Source: Pseudoscleropodium purum (lineage: Eukaryota; Streptophyta; Bryopsida; Hypnales; Brachytheciaceae). From it: 64,000 bases of DNA. Below the pieces are notes generated by a model that was not told the origin of the DNA, did not search any database, and saw only the letters and a list, made by a program, of their open reading frames with translations. Positions 10,723 through 22,672 of this stretch are shown one piece after another. How positions within the stretch are numbered: the first letter of the stretch is position 1; every line of letters starts with the position of its first letter. The stretch is from the NCBI GenBank assembly GCA_963969395.1, contig OZ017803.1, positions 868,001 to 932,000 on the forward strand, read 5' to 3'. The position numbers and the translations under genes are program-made.

Positions 10723-11973
10723 TAGAAGGATCTCTATGAATAATAGAAAAGGAATAACCACTATTCATTATGGTGGTGAGAGTGTCCATTTTTTATGAAC
10801 ATTAGAAGAAATTTGAGGTTTCTACAGGGCCGTTTTAATTTTGTTCCCAAAACTGTTCCCAATACTATTGGATGTTGTCATGTTAGTAATTACCAAAAGA
10901 AAAAAGTTTAAAAAAAAAATTTAGTCTTGAAATGCAAAAAGATGTCTAATTTTTTTTTTCAAAAAATAATAATAAAATTGATGATGTGGCACTCTTGTGA
11001 CCACGTTGGATTTGCATTCTTGCAGCAATTTTGACATTCACAGGGATTGATAACTCGCAGTCTTGTACATACCCCAAATTTCTTCTAGTATAAACGTGTG
11101 ATATGTTCGCATTTAACAGAAGTGATGTTCTTCTTAATGACTGTTTTTTTTATCACTGTCTATTGGCTCTAGACCAAATAGAGGTGTTGCATTTCCAAAT
11201 TGAGTTGTAAGGACATATCTTCTAATATCATAACTAGTTATTTTTTCTACTTGGTGTCTCTTAATGAATAAATTCGCATTGTACTATAATTATTTTTGTT
11301 AATATTCCCTATTAACATCTCTTCTTAATTAAATTGAAATGATGCAAATTGAAGTAATAACATAAAGGTGCTCTAATATGAAAATTATACAAACTTCCAA
11401 GGCATAATAATAACATTAAGTTGCTCTAATTTGAAAATTATGCAAATCTTTTAGGTGCAATAATATGATTTACAGTATAAAGTAAATGTAATGTGGCCTC
11501 TACTATTTTCATTATATCTACAAAAATAGTGTCATTATTATCTAGCTATCTTCTAATTTTCATCCAAATGTACAAATGAATTAAACCTTGTTTGTCCAAA
11601 TTTCACTATTCAATGTCTTAAATAATGTTTGAATAATAATAATATTTGAATTAACTTGAGAACAAAGATAATACGTGATGAATAAGATGCTATTGCTTGA
11701 AGTAATGTGCTAAGGTGGCAATAGTAAATAGAAGCAACATTGTCATCAACATCACACAATTGAAAGAGCAGGGGCACTAGAACTTGTAATGACTACTAAA
11801 TTACACAAACAAAATGCTTCAAATGTTTTCTTTATAGCCTAAAGTCCTCCTTTAAGTAAAGAACATTCTAGAATAATTGACCTCCACAAAAATTACACTA
11901 TCATAGATTACAGTACAATCATCACTTATTCAAATTACTTCAAAATAAAAAAATTGGGACCCCTTTGATATAA

Positions 11974-12629
11974 TTAACCCCTAAATGCCTGAGGCACCAA
12001 ATTTGGTATTTGCAAAACTTCGGAGTTTAATAAAACCTAACCAATTTGCTATTTTTAGTAGATTATATTTTTGAAAAGTTCTTTTTGAAGTCTAGTTTTA
12101 GCATCAAAAATCCCATCTTGATAATAAATAATAGTGATTTTTCTATTTAGGATTTTGTACAAGGGTACCCATTGCAATCTTGACTTCCCATAGTGTTGAG
12201 AGCTTTTGGAAATGAGCCTCAAATACACTAAATCTTGAAGAAAAATTCACATTCAAAATTAATTTTAAAAACTTATAAAGTAGATTTTAAGAAGCCATAA
12301 ATTGATTAGGACTATACATGTTACGCCCTTTAACCTTATACTTTTTTGGTCACCAACTTTTTAGATTTGACTTGTGAAAAGAAGAATTGAACGACTTCAC
12401 ATCACTTTCGCAATTTTAACACCCTCATGGTCAAACATTCTAATCTTTCACTCCATAAGTGATATTGTTGTGTTTTCTTTTCCTATGAAATCCCTAACAT
12501 GTCTAGTTAGAATTTGTACAGTTAGAATTTTTTTTTAAATTGATACAACTTATCAAAATGTTAGCATTCTGCTCAACTTAAAGCAAATTCCATGAAGCTC
12601 AAAACAGGTCTTGGGCACTTAGGGATTAA
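11974..12629 (+). repeat. TTAA-bounded non-autonomous element, clean copy
   Basis: This is a 656-bp element starting TTAACCCCTAAATGCCTGAGG and ending GGGCACTTAGGGATTAA, so its ends are imperfect inverted repeats bounded by TTAA on both sides. It matches copies A and B at 124-1658. It has no coding capacity and is the best reference copy of this family in the window. The 1.2 kb to its left is AT-rich and has nothing I can name. Confidence 0.75.
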
Positions 12630-13389
12630 AGCATTTGAATATCAAATGTAGTTTCTACTGCAAGCCACTAGATGAGAGACTCACGGAGCCTCTAGGAGTT
12701 TCATAGAACCCCAGTTTCGAAAGCGGCAACAGGAACAAAGAATCTTCAAAGTTAAGGACAGGGGAATGCCGAACGACCGCGTCAACTCGAACTCCAAATT
12801 TGTCATAGGTTAACAATTGTCTTGGTATTATTTAGAGATGGCCATCATTGGCAACAGCAAGCATTCAACCTTCATTTCCTACCAGTTATGAACATAGCGA
12901 CTTAACCGAGAAGACAATAAAACGAACTCTTAGAGAGCAAAAGATGCATTTCAATAAAACAAAGAAGAAAAAACCTCTCTAGTCTCTAGTTCTCTACCAT
13001 ACCCCTAAACAGCAAATCCTGGAAATTCACAATAATGCATGACCTGGATATGATATGCTCAAAGTACAATAGATTAATATAAAAGATATAACTGCAACCA
13101 TCCTCACTCACGTTCGTAGAATCGGGAACGATCGGCAGGCCAGAAAACTATCATAAAGGTTGAGAAATACAACAATGTATCTCGAGAAGGGGAAACCAAC
13201 CGCACATGTCAAGCCAGCATGATCACCATTGCGAATCATGTTTCCACCATCGCAGCTCCTCGAGTGTGCAGCACTTGGGTAGCGTTGCAACAATGTCAAA
13301 ATGCAGCAATTGCTCATAGCATGAATGGAGTTTGAGAAGCCAAAGAGCGAGCACCAGTAGCTGTGCCTGAAAACGCAGCTGGTGAAGAT

Positions 13390-15282
13390 TTATTGTTGCT
13401 GTGGGAGCATCAAGGCGTCAGAGAGACTAAGACTGTTACGCAGTGTGGTGCGTCCCACGGCGCCGTTGCCCTTGCGCATCATAGTGACGAACTCGTTGTA
13501 GTCGATGCGTCCGTCGTTGTCCTGGTCGACTTCCCGGATCAGATCCTCAATGGACGTGTCGCCCATGTTGTAGCGGGTGCAAGCTTGCTGAAGCTCATCG
13601 ACTGTGAGGTAGCCGCTCTTGTCTTTGTCCAGCCAGGAGAATGCCGCGAACAGATTCTCCTCGCGCTCGATCTTGTTCAGGTGCAAAGTCGCGGCCAGAA
13701 ACTCGCCGTAGTCGATGGTGCCGTTCTGATCCACGTCCGCCGCGTCCATCAGCTGCCGAATCTCCGACTCCACCAAGTTGGAGCCCACACGCTCCAACCC
13801 GCTCTTGAGCTCCTCGAACGTGATGGCCCCCGAGTGGTCTGTGTCGATCATCTTGAACATCTCGCGAAGCCCTGCGATTTCTTCCTCGGATAGAAACTCT
13901 GCGATCACGCGAATCGCCACTTTCTTGAGCTTGTTCATGGCGGAGAATTGCTTGAGTCGGGATTGTACCGCTGGGTCCATGGGTCGGTCTGGCGCCACGC
14001 CTTCCTCGCGGATCCACGGGTGGCAGAGTACTTGATGCGCTTTCAGACGGTGCTTCACGTTCGGGTCTAGCATTTTGCGGATGAGGTCCTTGGCGCTGTC
14101 GCTGATCGACGGCCAAGGCTCGGACACGAAGTCGAGCTCGCCGCGCAGTACTTGCTCGAAGATGCCTTGCTCGGTCTCAGCCCAGAAGGGTGGGACGCCG
14201 CTCAAGAGGATGTAGAGGATCACACCCGCGCTCCACACATCTGCTTCTGGGCCGTAATGTTTGCGCAAGACTTCGGGCGCGACGTAGTAAGGGCTGCCCA
14301 CCACATCCTTGAAAACCTCCCCAGGTTTGAAGAACACGGACAGTCCGAAGTCGGTGGTCTTGAGCGCCGCGTCCTCGCTCGTGTCGAGAAGGAGAAAATT
14401 CTCGGGTTTCAAGTCGCGGTGCATGACGCCGAGCGAGTGGCAAGTCTCCACCACGCCGACGATCACGCGGCACAGTCCGGCAGCCTGCGCCTCCGAGTAG
14501 TGCCCGCGCTGGATGATTCGATCGAAAAGCTCGCCGCCGGCACAAAGCTCCATCACCAGGTGCACGGCGCCATGGTCCTCGTATGCGCCTTTGATGGTCA
14601 CGATGTTGGGGTGGCCTGATAAGTGGTGCATGATGTGCAGCTCCCGGCGCACGTCGTCGACGTCTTCCTGGGATATTAACTTCCGCTTCGCGATCGACTT
14701 GCATGCATACTGCTTGCCGGAAGTCTTCTCCACGCACAAGTACGTCGTCCCGAACTGACCCTGGCCGAGCTTGCGACCCAGCGTGTATAAGTCCTTCAAA
14801 TTCTCTGTGGGTCGCTGCAACACTGAGTGCGTGAAGCTCTGACCAGGAATCAGGTTCAGTCCCGCCCTCCTCATGGCTGGCACCACGTTGTTGCCCTGCT
14901 GCTGTTGTTGCTGCTGCTGCTGTCGTCCAACGTTGTGGCTGCCTGCCCCTGCAACTGACGCTGGGTATACCGTGGGTGCGATCTGGATCACCGCGGGCGC
15001 AAGGATCGTCAAGCTCTTCTGGGGTTGCAGCTGAGCTTCAGATTCCGCAGTTGAAGCTGGCGAGGGCTTCCTCTCCTCGGATTTCCGGACTCCTTCGACG
15101 CTTCTGTTTTCGGGCTGTGTCGACGCTGCTGCTGCTGCTGCGGCGGCGGCGGCGGCGGCTTCAGATTCGGGCGACGGGTGCTTGGGTTTCGGGGCGGCAG
15201 TGCGAGTGCTGGGGGAGCCCCCAACGGGGAAGCCTTCGAAGAATCCGGCCTTACTAGCTGCCCCTACACATGTGTTGCCCAT
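13390..15282 (-). CDS. CPK: calcium-dependent protein kinase (CDPK/CPK)
   Basis: This is a Ser/Thr kinase activated directly by calcium through its own calmodulin-like domain; it acts in plant calcium signalling. It has 630 residues in one uninterrupted frame. MGNTCVG at the start is a myristoylation signal with a nearby palmitoylatable Cys, implying membrane attachment. A variable region (8-160) holds runs of Ala (42-53) and Gln (121-129). The kinase domain spans about 166-424: glycine loop GQGQFGTTY (173), lysine in YACKS (195), HRDLKPEN (289-296), DFG (311-313), APE (335-337). The autoinhibitory junction is about 430-460. Four EF-hand loops start at 480, 516, 552 and 586, all with acidic positions intact. 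Plant CDPK coding regions usually have several introns; here none interrupts the frame. A short upstream frame (MYLEI, stop) lies just before the ATG on the same strand. The exact subgroup is not assigned. Confidence 0.95.
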   Translation of the reverse strand: MGNTCVGAASKAGFFEGFPVGGSPSTRTAAPKPKHPSPESEAAAAAAAAAAAASTQPENRSVEGVRKSEERKPSPASTAESEAQLQPQKSLTILAPAVIQIAPTVYPASVAGAGSHNVGRQQQQQQQQQGNNVVPAMRRAGLNLIPGQSFTHSVLQRPTENLKDLYTLGRKLGQGQFGTTYLCVEKTSGKQYACKSIAKRKLISQEDVDDVRRELHIMHHLSGHPNIVTIKGAYEDHGAVHLVMELCAGGELFDRIIQRGHYSEAQAAGLCRVIVGVVETCHSLGVMHRDLKPENFLLLDTSEDAALKTTDFGLSVFFKPGEVFKDVVGSPYYVAPEVLRKHYGPEADVWSAGVILYILLSGVPPFWAETEQGIFEQVLRGELDFVSEPWPSISDSAKDLIRKMLDPNVKHRLKAHQVLCHPWIREEGVAPDRPMDPAVQSRLKQFSAMNKLKKVAIRVIAEFLSEEEIAGLREMFKMIDTDHSGAITFEELKSGLERVGSNLVESEIRQLMDAADVDQNGTIDYGEFLAATLHLNKIEREENLFAAFSWLDKDKSGYLTVDELQQACTRYNMGDTSIEDLIREVDQDNDGRIDYNEFVTMMRKGNGAVGRTTLRNSLSLSDALMLPQQQ

Positions 15283-17580
15283 TCAGTGCTTATATCTCCA
15301 GGTACATGCCTAGCTTCTCTAGGAAAACTTCAAGAGCAGCTCCAGTACTGCACCCGCCAAGCACCAGCACAGTCCCAATCGCATCAAACCTCAAATGTTG
15401 CTCGCGACAGCTTGCACTTCCAATTCTAGGACTCGAGCAAAGGCTACGATCTGTTCAAACATCATAGCTCGATTCTCGTGTCCAAGGTTAACTCCCCGAG
15501 GACGGGAGTTTGGAAGTAGGCGAAACCGCAGGCACTAAAATTTAAGGGATCCTTCTCCCGTGCAGTACTCGATAGAGGTGAGCAACCTTATCAGCGTCAT
15601 TTGCTTCACAGAAGGACTACTTTTAAGCGATCACAAATTCGGTGCATGCTAGATACTCTCACAAATTGAAGTGCAAAGCTCAGGGGTTTTAGGTTACCCA
15701 TCCAATCCAGACAGTTCGACATTGCAACCGATTCAAAACCAAACCAAACAACGGCAATATCTTAATGGGGAAACTGTGAACACTGAATCTCACTTGCAGG
15801 ATAGTGCAAGGATTCGGAATTCGAAATCTACCAGCAGCAGCCAAATATGAGTGGACCCGTATAATACAACCGTTTGGGACATTGTTATACTTGTCACTCA
15901 ATAGACGATTGAATAAGAATCATGGAAGTGAACAAGTCGATGTAGACTGGGCTTCAACTCTTTCAACACCCAGTCACGCGGATTTTGTGGATCGCACTTT
16001 GCTTAAACCGTTTGGTACTAAAGCGAAAAAAGTGAGTCAGAACGGGTAGAATCAGTAGTAAAGGCCACTCCGGATCTCACAATTTCTTACACTCAATCAC
16101 TGGTGCGACTGAGCATAACAGTTTCTGAATTAAAATAATCAATAGTAGGGCACTTTGTAACCAATTACGGCACCACGTCACTCACTCGCTGATGCCATTC
16201 AACCATTCAGGAATGAAGCCTACAAGATAGTACTACTTTCTGGATTGTCCGATCTTCAACCTGAATGACGTCCTTAACAAATGCTTTCGACCCACACTAT
16301 CATCTGTTAAGGACTTTATTCAGGTTGCGAACAGGAAAAGCCTGAAAAGGACTCTTATCTCCTAGCCTTCATTCTCCAAGGGACGTCTTCTCAACGAGGT
16401 CCTGAACCTGGATTTAGTGGGGTAAGTACGGCGGTGAGTGTAATAACCTTCAGCGGCAACAGAGTCTCACCGACAGTAAACACAGCGGCCATTTCCACAA
16501 ACTAGGTCTGGTGACAAAGAACCGAAGTCATAGCCACTCCTCGCAAACGGGCAGTCACTTAAGAACGCTAATATCCACCGCAAAATGAGAATCTTACAGA
16601 CAAAAGTTCTCGATAGAAACAGTCTCTTGCTTCTTCAAGAACGTGCTACACACTTCTCGACAGGCTTCGACCTCTACCTCCGCCCGCAATGTAACATCCA
16701 AATTTTCATTCGAGAGCAGCGATTGAGCCATCATCGCAAACGCATTTCAATAGTACGACGTTCGAAGAATCTCAAAAGAGCATCTAGTTGGATATTCCAC
16801 ACCCACACCCATATTTGAAAACCAAGAGTAAGAGGACATGGCTATAGCGGCCATGGTGGTCATGGTGACAACGGAAAGTGAGGTTGGGGAAGCTTACCAG
16901 AAGTGAGTAAGCCCAGGCGGATCACTAACGCGGGCAGCGCGCATCGACAGCCCCGAAATCGACCACTGCAAGTTCGGATGTGATCCGTCGCGATCGCACC
17001 AGCTGCTCGTGACGTTGCTCCAAAGATCCGGCCAAATTCGTCGACGTCCACAATCCAACAAGCACAATCCCAGAAACCCTCAACGCAAACCCCAGATCGC
17101 CCACACTAGTACACAACGCAGCCGACTCAGTAGCCGATGGATCACTACCGTGTTGGGAAAGTTCAAGTGCTTCCAGGCGCCGCCACAGTTCTGCAACGCC
17201 GAACAAGTCCTCAAATTCGACAACAATCGAGCCTCAGATCATCCTCTCACTCGTTCACTACCAGCGTGTCCACTGCTGTGCAGACAATGGCACAGGACCC
17301 TGACGAGACACGATGAGACAATGAGACTAGTCGGGTGCTTTCATAAAATGTTTTTCAAAACAGCTTGTAATGACAGATTCAACCCCCTCCCGAAGTCCAG
17401 CCTCCCCTAGAAACAGAAGCTCACCCGAAAGGTCGAAAGGCTGATCTTGGGCTGCGCCAAACGCGGCGAAATCAGGGCCCACTGCCGCTGGATATTTGCC
17501 ACGAAGAACGTGCAGGGCGCTCTGCACGTACACCGCCCCTACCTCGCTCGCTCCGCGACCCGGCAGTGACGCTCAATTGA
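15283..17580 (-). promoter_or_regulatory. CDPK upstream region, probable long 5' leader and promoter
   Basis: This 2.3-kb stretch upstream of the CDPK ATG is richer in GC than the surrounding intergenic DNA, and no frame in it shows a recognisable domain. On the minus strand a good donor (TTCTG/GTAAGCTT) occurs near 16900, so the transcript may contain a 5'-leader intron spliced close to the ATG; the acceptor is not certain. Short frames of 60-130 codons on both strands look like chance. No clear TATA box was identified. Confidence 0.35.
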
Positions 17581-18245
17581 GATTACGGAATGCTCCCAGA
17601 ACTACTGAGCTTGTCGCGATTAATGTTGCCAAGCGGATTGAAGACAAGTGCTTGTGGGCCTGTTGAAGGTGGGCAAAGGGGTGTGGGCGATGGCCGGATT
17701 TTGACTTGACTACAGACAGGGTTGACTGGTGCTGTCTTAGGATCCCAGGGTCGTGACGCCGCGAGGTCGTCTCGGGCTCACGCTGGGACGGACGCGGACG
17801 CGCGTCGGGGTGTGGTGGTGGTCTCTGACAGAGGCCACGGCTGGTCTTCAGGCAGAGTGGCAGACCTCCTTGAGCCGGCGAAGTCGGCAAAAGCTCAGTA
17901 GTTAACCCTTAAACGATATTTCTTCGTATTGCATGCACTCTAAGGGGAATCAAAAATCTCCTTGAAGTACGGTATGAGTCTTACACCTTATTCAAAGGTT
18001 TGTGCGGTCAGAGCATTTAAAATTGACCAATGAACAAAGCTCGGAATTTGCAACCTAAATGGGTCACTACTGCCCAGCCTTATTTAATAAGGAATCCAAT
18101 CGGTTGAAACATTCCAAAAAAATCCTAAAGTTCATTTTTATCAAAGGTTTATTTGAAACCCAAGTCAAAAGAACCAAAACCACTATGTAAAAGTTAATAC
18201 CTACGCACTTCAAAGTTCATGATTTGGAATGATGAGTAGTATCCT

Positions 18246-18400
18246 ACACAAAGGTCAAATTCAGCAAAAATTGAGTCATTTTTGTAAAAGAAAGTGCAAC
18301 ATCTCATCTTGCGAATGGGCTAAGGTGATGTGGATCCTTAAGAATCTGACATGGAAATTCAATTTTCACACTCAAGTGCCAAATCAAACCTTCACATACG
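18246..18400 (+). mobile_element. short MITE, AAGGTC..GACCTT family, copy 2
   Basis: This is a same-strand relative of 3601-3750. It shares GAGTCATTTTTGTAAAA, ATCTTGCGAATGGG and ATGGAAATTCAATTTTCAC and ends CCAAATCAAACCTTCACAT. It is non-coding. Confidence 0.65.
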
Positions 18401-18725
18401 GTAGAGTATTTCAAGGGCACAATTTACTTAGTCCACATGATTTTACATTCATACAAAGTAATCTTTAAAATATATCCTTTCTTTATAACCAATTTGATTA
18501 TAAATAATATATTTGTTCAAGGATATAAGCAAAAATGTGGAGAAATTTTAAAAATGATTCAAATATTAAAGAATTAATAAGCAACTACTATAGATTCTAT
18601 TCATGTAGTATTGAGGCTTATTTTTCAAATAAGGGTATATAATATAGGCTTATTTTTCAAGTAATTAAGGTCTTATTCTAATTTTTTCACATGTAAATTC
18701 TATTTTTATTTACAATTTTTCAAAG

Positions 18726-18850
18726 TTAACCCTCAAAGGACACCAAAACCAAAAAAAACAAATGGATGACTTTCAAGAATACTATAGAAATGAAAAATGC
18801 ACCAATTGGTGCAAAAATTGGATCAATTTTGGCAAAGCACCCTGGTGTTA
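18726..18850 (+). mobile_element. short TTAA/CCCT MITE, copy 1
   Basis: It starts TTAACCCTCAAAGGACACC and holds the family core AATGCACCAATTGGT. Its right end is degraded (GGTGTTAGGTC). Relatives lie at 29922, 36454 and 44190. It is non-coding. Confidence 0.55.
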
Positions 18851-21222
18851 GGTCTCATTCTTTCAAGACTAAGAAGCAACTACAAGAGCTTTGTATGTAT
18901 AATGTAGACTTTTATTTTATTTTATTATTAAGGTCTTAATCCAATTTTTTCACAAGTAGGTTTCATGATGCAAAGTCTCTTCTCCTTAGTTTGGTCCAAA
19001 GACAACAAAGAATTGTATTGCACATAACATTTTTGAATGAGTTGGATGACCATTCTTTCAAAATTAATCTTGTAGAGACTTGTGAAGAATTTTTAGAATG
19101 ATGGAGAGAAGATAATTGATTTACCAAACAACTAGAAGAAATGGAAGGAAGAACACTTGAGCTTACAAAAGACATCATTTTGCACTAAATGGATATCTTC
19201 ATGTGCTTGAAAAGATTCCTCTAGTAGATGAATATTATTTTGTTGAAGAATATTCTATGATAGCAACCAAAAGTTTCATTACTCACTACCATATGAATAT
19301 TGAATAGGAATAAACAAATACAAAAATTAGAAAAACTTATATTGATATTTATAATGTATTTTCATCCATCTGTTAACAAAGTCCTATGAGCTACACATTA
19401 TTGAGTGACTTTTCAAGCTATTTTTTGATGTTTTTTTTAAACTTTAAAGTACTTCACAATGATTTGGTTGCATATGACTTGAACTTAATTTAATGATATA
19501 GATATACACCAAAAAATAAACAAAAATCATCTACTTTTCAAAATGAAAAGAATTATTTGACCACTCTTAAATCAATTTTTGGCTCTTGCAATCTTATTAT
19601 GCTAAAAGTATGTTTTTACTATGGGTACAATTTCATGTGTTATCAAAAGTCTAAGACAATTATTGGGGTGGTTAATGCCTTTGTCAATATTATTAATCAA
19701 AACAATAAGGCAAAACCAATTTAATTTATAAGGTTGTAAAAGCTAGAAAGCAGTTTTTGAATAATATTGAATGAACAAAATAAGGATAAAAGACAACACT
19801 TTTTCATTCATTTTTTAGAAATTTTCTCAAGTGCATTGTAATGGATGGCAAAAAAGATTCTTTCATTGATGCTTTATTGTAAAATTTTAGAATTTGTTAT
19901 CATTCTATAGAAAAAGAAGCTTAATCCACATATCACAAAAGGTAATTTTTTCATGTATTTTTTCAGCTTTTAACAATTTACTCCAAATCTGAATTTCATC
20001 AATGAATAGTTAGTTTTTGAATTTCGGTCCAATTTATGAAATGAAGGTAGTCAAATTCATCTTCTATTCCAATTTTTAAAATTACATATTGTATTGTAAT
20101 TTGAATTCATGGTCAATTACCATGGTCAATTTTGATTTTATCTTTGAAGAATGACTTATTTAAAAAATTAAAATTTCGTTTATACTATAATATTTGTCAC
20201 TACAATATACGGTGACATTCTTCAGATTCTTCAAGCATATTTTATATTACGTATGAATTTTCTTTTCTTTTCTTCAATAATTCATGGAAATTCCAAATCA
20301 ACATTCCAAATCTAAAAAAATTATGATGTAGAAGATATGTGGATTCATCCAATACTAAAAAATAAATATAAATTTTTTCATCCATAAATAGTAGAAAAAG
20401 GATGCTCATAATACATAATATTTTGAAGGTAAGTGCTACAAGCAAAGTTTTCATTGAAATTGGATGTATAATATATATTTTTAGATTTCTTCTAAAGATA
20501 TTTTTACAATGTATTTCCAATGGCATATTCTTAGTCCAATTTGAAGTTAATCACTAAAATTCTTTCATATTTAGAGGCCAAAAATTGCTTCAAAGTACTC
20601 AAACCTCAAATAAGGCTAAAATCTTCATCTATGTTTGATATTTAGCAAATACAAGTATAGGAACCTTTAGTTAACTTATTAGAGTATACTCTCCTAAAAT
20701 TTCAAACTAAAAAACCTTACCAATTGCAAAATTATGATGCTAAGGTTTCAAAAAGAAGTATTGTCAATTCTTCCCTAATGGTTAGAATTCATCTTTCAAA
20801 CATTTAAATCCAAAATGTGTAGATTCTACAACATGTTACTCTCCATATTATGTTGAAGAAATAAGTTGGGAATATGTATGATTTTTTTTTCATATTCATA
20901 CTTGAAAAAAATAGTAAGTAGAAAGAAGTAGAAAATGATTTAAAATACTAAATTCTTGAGAATCTAGTTATAGAATTGAAAAATCTAAATGGTCGTAATG
21001 ATGCAATAAACAATCTACACTCAATACTTTTATTTTTTTCAATATAATAAAAATTGAGTTACATAAAGGACTTCAAAGTTTGTCTTAGAGTACAAAATTC
21101 ATAATTGCTTGCAAACTATAAATTCCTCATAACTTTCATCTCATTAATAAAAATGGATTGATTCAAAGCTTTCTATGCATATATAAATCTACAAAACCAA
21201 TTTCAAATTTTCTTTCTTCTAA
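18851..21222. other. AT-rich DNA without a recognisable gene
   Basis: This is very AT-rich sequence with only short frames. A frame around 18960-19100 on the plus strand reads like fragments of a decayed protein, but nothing identifiable remains. No RNA gene is evident. Confidence 0.4.
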
Positions 21223-21730
21223 AAGTCAATTTTCATAGTATTACATAATATTTTATTAAAAACAATTAGTGATAACTTTTTTCATTCTATTGCATAGATA
21301 TGTAGGGAACATCCATACACACATCTTTCATATTAAAGAACACCCCATTAAGTAACAAAAATATGAGCAAGGAAGAGTTAAATATGAAGTGTCATATGAC
21401 CAAAATTTGTGAAATAGATATGGCTTTATATTTTAACAAGATTTTGGTATTTGACCTTCATATAGTTATTCATTTCTACATTTCAGCATGAAGTTACAAT
21501 TACTTTGCCAAAATCTTGTTAAAATATAAAAATATCTATTTCACAAATTTTGGTCATATAACGTCTCATATTTAACTCTTCCTTGCTCATATTTTTGTTA
21601 CTTAATGAGGTGTTCTTTAATATGAAAGATGTGTGTACGGATGTTTCCAACATATCTATGAAATCATGGAAAAAAATTCATCAGTAATTGTTTTTAATAA
21701 AATTTTATATAATACTATGAAAATTGGCTT
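21223..21730. repeat. 508-bp near-perfect palindrome (foldback element)
   Basis: The left arm starts AAGTCAATTTTCATAGTA and the right arm ends ACTATGAAAATTGGCTT. Long blocks match in inverted order, for example TAACAAAAATATGAGCAAGG against CCTTGCTCATATTTTTGTTA. Arms are about 220 bp with a spacer of about 50-60 bp near 21450-21500. It has no coding capacity. This fits a foldback-type element; no target duplication was determined. Confidence 0.85.
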
Positions 21731-22133
21731 AAGAAATTCACCGAAAATGAAATTTTGCTTTTTTGAAACTAAAATTTGGTATACTAGATTGGAATTGCAT
21801 TAAAAATATACCCAAAATATGTTTACCAAAATTATGCCAATTATACTATACATTACACAAAAAAATTTGAATACCTCTAAATGGCAGTTTGTAAATGAAG
21901 TAGACCTTACTCTATATTCTAACTTGCACTAGACTACAACTATTTACATTTGAAGTTGTAACAAAGATCCCCATCTCAACATCCCAAATCAAGAAAGTTT
22001 GGTGAAAATAATAACATGCAAACAATGGACAATCAATCCCACCTGTCTGTGTTCAATAGATACGGACATGAAAACTACCCATTTACCTAGTTTGATAACT
22101 TCATCAAGAAGATAGACTTCTGAATGGGTGTAA

Positions 22134-22393
22134 GAGCATCTTCACCAACGGCATTCCCTATCCCTATTCTAATGAATTTCATGCTAATAGGGAAGAAAAC
22201 TACCCACCAAGGTTCTTTATCCCTAAATATTTAGGGAACTCAATGCCCAATTCCTTATATAGGGGGAAATTTAGGGAACTTGAAGTCAACTTCCTTATAT
22301 GTTCAAGGTAAAACAATACTAGTGGGGAAGAGTATTCCCTATCCCTATACTTGGTCTTTCTTCATCTACATAGAAGAACTAGTGAGAATGCTC
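22134..22393. mobile_element. Tourist-like (PIF/Harbinger) MITE
   Basis: The termini are GAGCATCTTCACC at the left and GTGAGAATGCTC at the right, an imperfect inverted repeat. A TAA duplication flanks both sides (22131-22133 and 22394-22396), the 3-bp duplication typical of PIF/Harbinger elements. The interior has repeated CCCTATCCCTA and TTTAGGGAAC blocks arranged as internal inverted repeats. It is non-coding. Confidence 0.7.
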
Positions 22394-22425
22394 TAAAGAT
22401 ATTGTGGTATAGAGTATCCTTCTAT

Positions 22426-22672
22426 TAAGTTAGACCATTAGTTTGTTTTGTTTTGTTTGTTACATAAAGATCTCCTAGATTGTATGTCTCCCGTTTGCAT
22501 GTTTGGTATGATTGGAAAGCCCTTGGCAAGGAGGGGTGCACTAGATTGGTTTCGTGGCATTCCAACCTAAGGGGTGAAAGTTACTGAATTTTGAAGTTTG
22601 CATGAATTAAACAAATTAGAAAATTATTTTTTCTTTTGATTCAACTGTGGCAACGGCATGGGGCACACTAGT
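22426..22672 (+). mobile_element. TAAGTTAG-family MITE copy
   Basis: It starts TAAGTTAGACC, contains TTTGTTTTGTTTTGTTTG and GGCAAGGAGGGGTGCA, and ends GGGCACACTAG, matching the insertion at 390-648. It lies 33 bp beyond the Tourist-like MITE. Confidence 0.6.

Noticed and set aside
13363..13893. 176-codon plus-strand frame over the CDPK 3' end, and other long frames at 13595-14737
   Set aside because: These are shadow frames opposite or within the CDPK coding region; the CDPK frame has unmistakable motifs throughout.
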